Source of the DNA: Motacilla alba alba | Taxonomy: Eukaryota > Chordata > Aves > Passeriformes > Motacillidae | Direction of reading: 5' to 3' | Length of the DNA stretch: 64,000 nt | Assembly (NCBI RefSeq): GCF_015832195.1 | Contig: NC_052034.1 | Coordinates: 5,791,501-5,855,500, forward strand | Shown here: positions 59,101-64,000 of the stretch, in pieces | Numbering within the stretch: the stretch's first letter is position 1 | Layout: each line of letters begins with the position of its first letter | Position numbers and translations under genes: made by a program | Notes under the pieces: generated by a model | Seen by the model: the letters and a program-made list of their open reading frames with translations, nothing else | What the model was told of the DNA's origin: nothing | The model's database searches: none

Positions 59101-60655
59101 AGGAGCTGTGGTTTGTGATGTGCCTCTCTCAGAGAGGCTGTTCCTGTTCCCAGCCTGGGGGTGGGAGTGGATCACAGTCACCACCTCTCCTCAGGAATGC
59201 TTCAGTGAGCACTTCAGCACACTCAGCACTCTCCCTGCTGAAGGCAGCAGCAGAAAGGACAGCTAATATTAGTGCTATTGGGGCTCTGAAGCTTTTAGTG
59301 CAAAGAAGCTTTCAAGCCTTCCTGCTGCTGCCTGGTAACTAATTCATTCTGCATTCCTTATGCTCCATCTTTTCCTCCTGGCACTGGCGTTGGGAGCAGC
59401 TTATACTCTGTACTGAATCTTTCCCCTCAATAGCTGAATGAGGATAAGAGAATTTTGGCTGCTCAGAATCAGAAGCTGCAGTGCTTGCAGAACAGCCCCA
59501 GTGTTAAACACCTTGTCAGGACAGTAATTCCCAGAGCAATTGTGGGCACTTGTACTGGCTGCAGTAACGTGAGCTAAAAATCATTTTATCAGTTCCTGCT
59601 GGAAACAGGATATAAAATAGATTTTAATTATCTAAAATATGATCATCTCTGGATTTAAAGAATAAATACATTGTAGTGAGTTCTCCAGGAGCTACAGTTA
59701 TTTTTTACCCTCTCCTTGTTATCAAATTCTGCGACAAGTGGATATAAAAGACATAAAAGGTAGCCAGACTGCATATGATGATAAATTTTGGAAGCTATAT
59801 AATGAGTGTTTCTAGACTAGTAATTAGCATGCCTGCTAACTCAGAGGAAAGGAAATTATTGATAGAAGGGAGGAATCAATTTTAGATTGAGTTTTTCAAT
59901 TAGGAAAGACTGATGGACCTTGCTGCTGGTCAGGAGAAGGTGATTAATCTAGATCTGAGGGAAGTGCTAGAGTTTGCACTGGTTAGAGTAAGGGCTCAAG
60001 GGTTTTATCAGTGTTAGATCTCTGAGAAAATCTGGATTATTTATTTTTCCCTGTGTTTTCATGTCATTCTCAGGCCCAATGGGCTGAAAATCATCTCTGT
60101 AGGTTTATTCTAAGTAGGAAATGCTTCTTTTTAGTTCTGTAGCCCATGCGATGCCCACAGCTCTCTGTTTTGGAGGGGTTCTCTGATTCTCAGGGTGGGC
60201 AGGGTTCACCCCTTGCAAGATTCCCTTTGCTGGGCTGAAAACCACATCCAACGCAGGGAAAATCTGTGTGCTCAAAGTGGTGAAGAGCCCCTGCCATAGC
60301 CCTGCCTGGTGCAGGACAGTGGCCACAGCAGCTGCTGGCACCACCTTGTGCCTGGCTTCAGCAAGAGCCACCTCTTGCTGTGTTTCCCCATGCTGGGAGC
60401 CTGAACTGGAGACCAGAGGTGACTGATATTTGTCTTTTCTGCTTCTTGTTCTCTCCCCACAGCACTGATGCTGGTGACAGCCCTGTGGGCACCACCACCA
60501 CCACAAACCTGGAGCAGCCACAGGTCATTCCATCCCAGGGTGACCTCCTGGGGGACCTTCTCAACCTGGACCTGGGGCCACCTGTGAATGTGCCCCAAGT
60601 GACCACCATGCAGATGGGTGCTGTGGACCTGCTGGGAGGAGGCCTGGACAGCTTG
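23105..60655 (+). CDS. AP2B1: AP2B1, AP-2 adaptor beta-2 subunit (5' partial: first 663 residues, 13 coding exons)
   Basis: AP2B1 is the large beta subunit of the AP-2 complex, which links cargo and PIP2 at the plasma membrane to clathrin. Coding exons: 23105-23141, 25100-25205, 27090-27225, 28738-28983, 41564-41754, 43679-43900, 44910-45030, 47127-47222, 51698-51813, 52847-53012, 53468-53566, 56326-56585, 60463-60655. They sum to 1989 bp in one frame. The start [16 protein letters not shown] has A at -3. Residues 1 to about 590 are the armadillo-like trunk, including the basic [12 protein letters not shown] stretch and Y405. The hinge begins near 592 and carries the clathrin box LLNLD at 631-635. 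As I remember the human protein (937 aa) the trunk is essentially identical; the hinge shows small changes ([16 protein letters not shown]). Intron 9 uses a GC donor. The rest of the hinge and the appendage lie beyond 64000. The beta-1 paralogue AP1B1 is unlikely given the hinge and the PEX12 neighbour. Confidence 0.97.
26460..27058 (+). mobile_element. CR1 LINE fragment in AP2B1 intron 3
   Basis: About 600 bases match the CR1 3' region in sense orientation: a ggggcccctcatgacaagaa segment, ggagaagaggaggctcaagg, ggtgacaagttacaggat, ggcacttggggacatggt, and a tail ending attctctgattcc. The 5' end is truncated, as usual for CR1. The 3' end lies about 31 bases before the acceptor of the exon at 27090. 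Confidence 0.92.
29010..29453 (-). mobile_element. Solo LTR of an avian endogenous retrovirus (antisense to AP2B1)
   Basis: On the minus strand the segment begins TGTGATATCC, passes through a cctgggaagctg-type U3 stretch and an AATAAA (in TTTATT on plus near 29082), and ends near CACATGCA or slightly beyond. This resembles LTRs I associate with songbird ERVs. No internal retroviral genes flank it, so it is a solo LTR left by recombination. The left boundary is uncertain (29010-29050) and I could not identify a convincing target-site duplication. It starts only 30-70 bases after the exon 5 donor. Confidence 0.75.
32315..32334 (+). repeat. (GTT)n microsatellite
   Basis: Six to seven copies of the trinucleotide GTT follow a T run in AP2B1 intron 5. 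Confidence 0.9.
36250..36591 (-). mobile_element. Second solo LTR of the same ERV family (diverged)
   Basis: It shares with the 29.0-kb LTR the order agaaggttggtttattatatt, a run of TATACTATA-type repeats, then cagcttctcaggagaa and a terminal ...atcaca. It has the same antisense orientation but is more diverged and partly deleted. No internal ERV sequence joins the two copies. The left boundary is approximate. Confidence 0.65.
36714..36920 (-). mobile_element. CR1 LINE 3' fragment in AP2B1 intron 5
   Basis: The plus strand begins atagaatcattgaatcacag and continues gggtttgggttgggaggaac, the reverse complement of a CR1 tail with its short terminal repeats. It runs to gggcctcaccaccctcacag. It lies antisense to AP2B1 just downstream of the second LTR. 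Confidence 0.93.
37800..38010 (+). repeat. T/A-rich low-complexity tract and degenerate ATTCCTCCAAATTTG-type repeats
   Basis: A T- and ATT-rich run (37800-37845) is followed, from about 37915, by imperfect copies of a unit resembling aaattcctccaaatttgtcc. This looks like a young, degenerate minisatellite within AP2B1 intron 5. Confidence 0.7.
39720..39855 (+). mobile_element. Short CR1 LINE 3' fragment in AP2B1 intron 5
   Basis: A CR1-like tail in sense orientation: atggcacctggggacatgat followed by ttagtggtgagcttggcagt and a gttggattcagtgatttt segment. It is about 130 bases long and diverged. Confidence 0.75.
41755..43678 (+). other. AP2B1: AP2B1 intron 6, no extra gene
   Basis: 1.9-kb intron with a short (TTTTA)n-like run near 41950. 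Nothing else is recognisable in it. Donor AG|gtgcgg, acceptor ccccag. Confidence 0.65.
44628..44805 (-). mobile_element. CR1 LINE 3' fragment in AP2B1 intron 7
   Basis: The plus strand reads cagagaatggtttgggttga and then agggaccttaaagatcatcc, the reverse complement of a CR1 tail, extending to catggcctccctggtcaacc. It is antisense to AP2B1 and ends about 105 bases before the exon at 44910. Confidence 0.93.
45031..47126 (+). other. AP2B1: AP2B1 intron 8, no extra gene
   Basis: 2.1-kb intron of mixed unique sequence with no recognised repeat, RNA gene or open frame of note. Confidence 0.6.
47223..51697 (+). other. AP2B1: AP2B1 intron 9 with a GC donor
   Basis: 4.5-kb intron whose 5' end reads GAG|GCAAGT, a GC donor with otherwise near-ideal consensus, and whose 3' end is tctccag. 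Using GAG|GC keeps residues VEQSAER, as in the known protein. An upstream GT (AAG|GTGGAG at 47217) would remove two residues in frame. The intron body shows no recognised repeat or gene. Confidence 0.85.
53567..60462 (+). other. AP2B1: AP2B1 introns 12 and 13 (flanking the exon 56326-56585)
   Basis: Two introns of about 2.8 kb and 3.9 kb. Several mid-length open frames occur on both strands, none with a recognisable domain. No repeat of a family I know was identified. Confidence 0.55.
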
Positions 60656-63600
60656 GTAAGGAGCACATCCTCGTTAGCTGATGGGAGATAATTGGAGCTG
60701 TGCTTATCTCTGCAAAGCCTTGATCATTTGTGCTTTTAATGCTCAGTGAACTGAGCTCCCAGTGCTGCGTCCTGAAACTCCAGGAGGATTTAAGCAGAGT
60801 TATTGTACCAACTTTCAGCAGGCTTTTCCTGCTCTACTGTGAATGTTGCTGCATGCTGTAGAATCCCCATGGTCAGTGGATCTATTTGTTCTGTGCTTTT
60901 TCTGTCTGTAGAAGAAAACCAAAAAGTTGCTTTAAGGATGTGAAAGTGTTTCACTGCTTTCTATTTGAATCAGGCTCCCTTTCAAGAAGGCATTTATTCC
61001 ACCCAGTTCCCAGCCCTCCTGAATTTCAGTGCTGAAGCTCTCAGGCTGTAACCCTGTGTCTTCCCGTTTGTGTATTCTCCAGAGCATGCCGTGGTTTAAT
61101 ATCAGTGACATTTTAATTGCAGTGAGGTCAAGAGGGAGCTCTCTGTGCACTCCTCCCTGTGCCAGAGCTGCTCACCAGGCACCTGCCCTGGCACTAGCAG
61201 GATCAGGCTCCAGTGGGAGCAATCACACTTCCCCTCTGCTCTGGGGAGGGAGCTGGGCGTGAGCTGCAGTGAGAAAATCACTTAGCAGGGAGCCAGCAGC
61301 AGGGCAGAGGTCAGTGCTGTGCTTTGAGGCAGTGAGGAGTGCTGGCTGTAAGGGTCAGCCTGGGAGCACAGCACACACATGCCCAGCTCCCTGCTGGCTC
61401 CCCCACAGGTGTATTTGCACCATGTAAATCAAGCAAGACTGCTCCAGGGGACGTAGTTGGGTGTTTCTCAGACTTGGAGTGGGTTTGTCTTGCTTGAGGT
61501 TGGGTTTGTGATGGGTTGGGCTGGGTTATCTCTGCTTGGTTCAGGGGCACTTTCAGTTCTGAGTCAGGCTCTGAATAACAGAGGTAGGAGGCAGCTGGAT
61601 GAACCAATCCTCCAATTCAACAAATCCTTATTAGTCAAATACATATTTTTTTAAACCACCATAATCTTACTGAAGCAAATGTTAAACACATTTCCAGCTC
61701 CAGTGCTTCACGACCTAATGAGCTGGGAACAATTTAACCCTTAATGGCACTGGCCCTCTCAGAGGGCAGAGGTGCTGTAGGCTCTGCACTCTAACCACAG
61801 GTGTTTGGTTAGCAGGGACACTGCTCTTGCTGGGAATGAGCAAAATGGTCAGGCTGGACTTGCTGGGAAAGCAGGCAGTGAGAGCAGAGCAGTGAGCTCT
61901 GCAGCCTTTCCCTGCCCTGCCAGCTGTGCCTCTAAAACCTGGGAATTAAGGAATGAAGGGGGTGCTGCCTGGGGTACCACAGCATGGTTTGCACATAAAT
62001 TCCTCTCTGCTGCCTCCCAGGCCTCTCACAGTAACCCTTTGTTCCTCATTAGTGTCACACAAATAAATGGACACAGTAGAAGTAAAACTTGGTTTTGGGA
62101 GAAGAGCTGTCTCACAGCTGGCGTTAATGGGCTTAATTTAGTGACCTGCTCTGACAGTGGAGCTGTTAGTTGAAATGGTAGCAGGCTTTTACTTAATATT
62201 TTTCTCAAGCCTTAAGCTCATCCGTGGGGTTATGGAGTGTGATCTGACAAAATGATCCTGTCTGGATGGGGAGTAGCTGTGCCTGGGGCTGCATGGCCAG
62301 TGCTCTCTCAGCTGAGTAGATGGGGAAGCACTAAAAAAAATCTGAATCCTGGTGTGGTTTTTGAAGGTGGATGCTTTCTAGTGGAGGGCTGTTGCATCAA
62401 AGCTCCAGCTTTTCCTTCTCTTGGTCAGTCTCTTTTCTCAGGTAACAAGTGACAGGATAAGAGGGAATGGCCTCTACTTGAGCCAAGGGAGGTTTAAATT
62501 GAATATTGGGAAATCTGTCTTCACCAAAAGGGTTTTCAGGCACTGGAATGGGCATTAGGGCAGTGCTGGGGTCACTTAAAAATCGTGTAGATGTGGCACT
62601 TGGGGACATGGTTTAGTGGTGGCCTTGGCAGTGCTGGTGGAATGCTGTGGAGGTCTTTTGCAACCTAAATGAGCCTAGGATAATAAGCTTAATTAGTGAG
62701 TGAATGTGATCTGGGTGTTTGTTTGTTGCTGTGGGCATGTGTTTAACAAGTCTCCAGCTGGGTTAACCCTAACCTGGTATTACCCAAATTGCTGGGAAGT
62801 GCCCTGGGCTGCAGGGTTTGCCAAGAGGATTGGCATTTGCATCTCAGGCTAATATTAAACCACATTTGTGCCATGCCAAAATCACTCTCAAACTGCAGAT
62901 CCCACAGGCCTGATTTCTGTGGGTGGGAAGGAGCTGAGACACATCCCAGTGTGCCCCTTGAAGAAGGGCTGAGATCTTCACCTTTATCCAGGGATCAAAG
63001 ACACCTGGGGGCCAGCAATACCTGAATTGTTCTGCTTTGAAATTTCCCTTTTTTGTTACTCCTTAAGGTTGTTTTTTTTTAAATACATTTCTTCCCCTGC
63101 TTTGTTGGGCAGACTGACACACTGTGATGGTGAGGTGACATCGCCTCAGTCCTGTGAGTGCCTCAAAGGCAGCTGGAGGTCTGCAAGAGGCTGCTGGCAG
63201 CACCTCAGCCAGTTTGTCACACCTACTCAGTGTCATCTGCTGATCCCCTCTTCTGCCCCCTTGTCTTTGGAGGGGCTGTCTCTTCAGAGGGATGTTCTTG
63301 TAGTGAAAGTCCCAGTGGGACTGACCCAGAAAGACCAACAGCAGCATTAACTTCCATGGAAAATGTCATTTTATTTCCATTCCTTAAACTGTGGGCTTTT
63401 CTTTTTCTTCCAGGCATTAAAATCGAGACTGAATGGTGTAAAGCTGCACAAACACCAAATTAATATTGTTCATTTGAATTGTCCTCAGCACTGCCAGATA
63501 TTTATGTCCATGACAAGTGAGACTCCAGCTGCTTGCTAGGTTAATTTCTTTAGTGAGTAAATCTTATTTTATCTCCACAGTGAGTTCTGTAATTGGCATT

Positions 63601-64000
63601 AAATGTAACATGCATGCACAGATGCTGAGCACGTGTTAACAATTAAAAAGAGGAGAAAAAGGACCTTTGGTACAGGAGCATTGCTTATAAGCAGAGCAGA
63701 CTTGCTGTAGGACTTCTGGAGAGCTTTTTTTCTAGGGAACAGGTTGTGCCCTTGTTTGCCACCATGGGCAGATCTTGTTCTTCTCTGCTCAATTTTCTTT
63801 TTCTATAAAATGGTGACTAACCCCACTTTACAAAACTACTTGGGATCTCCAGCTCCACAGGGTAAAGTAGCCATAGCAGTCACTAATGGGGGAGAAATAA
63901 AACATGTGGGAGAGCAGATTGCTGGGTGCAGAGCTGTTCATCCCAAGAGCTGGAGTTTGGTGCTTTTTCCCCTCAAGTGGCTGAATTTCATGCAGGTTAC
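60656..64000 (+). other. AP2B1: AP2B1 intron 14, left part
   Basis: It begins with the donor TTG|GTAAGG after residue 663 and runs off the window. I searched for the following hinge sequence (the LGSDLGGG region) and found none, so the next exon is beyond 64000. The only repeat recognised is the CR1 piece at 62.4-62.7 kb. Confidence 0.7.
62405..62690 (+). mobile_element. CR1 LINE 3' fragment in AP2B1 intron 14
   Basis: Sense-oriented CR1 3' region: ggtaacaagtgacaggataa, gtcttcaccaaaagggtttt, gtagatgtggcacttgggga, catggtttagtggtggcctt, then a tail with ggtcttttgcaacctaaatg. It is 5'-truncated and less diverged than the copy at 26.5 kb. Confidence 0.92.

Noticed and set aside
1..64000. CRISPR arrays, operons, phage or plasmid systems
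   Set aside because: The window is spliced vertebrate DNA with CR1 and ERV repeats. No regularly spaced repeats or prokaryotic gene order were seen.

Overview
The window is vertebrate nuclear DNA, almost certainly from a bird and probably a songbird. The evidence is spliced genes with GT-AG introns, several chicken-repeat-1 (CR1) LINE fragments, two solo LTRs resembling a songbird endogenous retrovirus family, CpG-island promoters, and the gene order UNC45B - PEX12 - AP2B1, which I associate with avian chromosome 19 and, more loosely, human 17q12. No bacterial, plasmid, phage or CRISPR feature is present.

Layout. Positions 1-1140 hold no recognisable gene. UNC45B (+) is complete: a TATA-type promoter near 1145, an inferred non-coding first exon ending about 1243, 19 coding exons from 1576 to 10908 (929 aa), and a poly(A) signal at 11418. 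Next come about 1 kb of AT-rich spacer, a small CpG island (12500-12900), and a candidate two-exon non-coding transcript (about 12660-14270). PEX12 (-) is complete in three coding exons (18613 down to 16559, 356 aa). It shares a second CpG island, about 18420-18900, with the divergently transcribed AP2B1 (+). AP2B1 has a non-coding exon 1 ending at 18834 and 13 coding exons in the window from 23105 to 60655. These encode the first 663 residues: the whole trunk and the start of the hinge with the clathrin box. The last 3.3 kb is intron, and the appendage domain lies beyond the right edge.

Function. UNC45B is the striated-muscle myosin chaperone (TPR plus UCS domains). PEX12 is a peroxisomal membrane RING protein of the matrix-protein import machinery. 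AP2B1 is the beta-2 subunit of the AP-2 clathrin adaptor. They do not form a functional unit. UNC45B has a tissue-specific-looking promoter, while PEX12 and AP2B1 share a housekeeping-type one.

The AP2B1 locus is dominated by introns, including a 12.6-kb intron 5 that carries the two solo LTRs and two CR1 pieces. Points worth a second look are: CR1 3' ends lying about 30 nt upstream of splice acceptors in two different genes; a GC-AG intron in AP2B1; the candidate lncRNA; a G-rich minisatellite in AP2B1 intron 1; and an unusually open AT-rich segment at 40.1-40.7 kb. I found no convincing undescribed multi-gene system.
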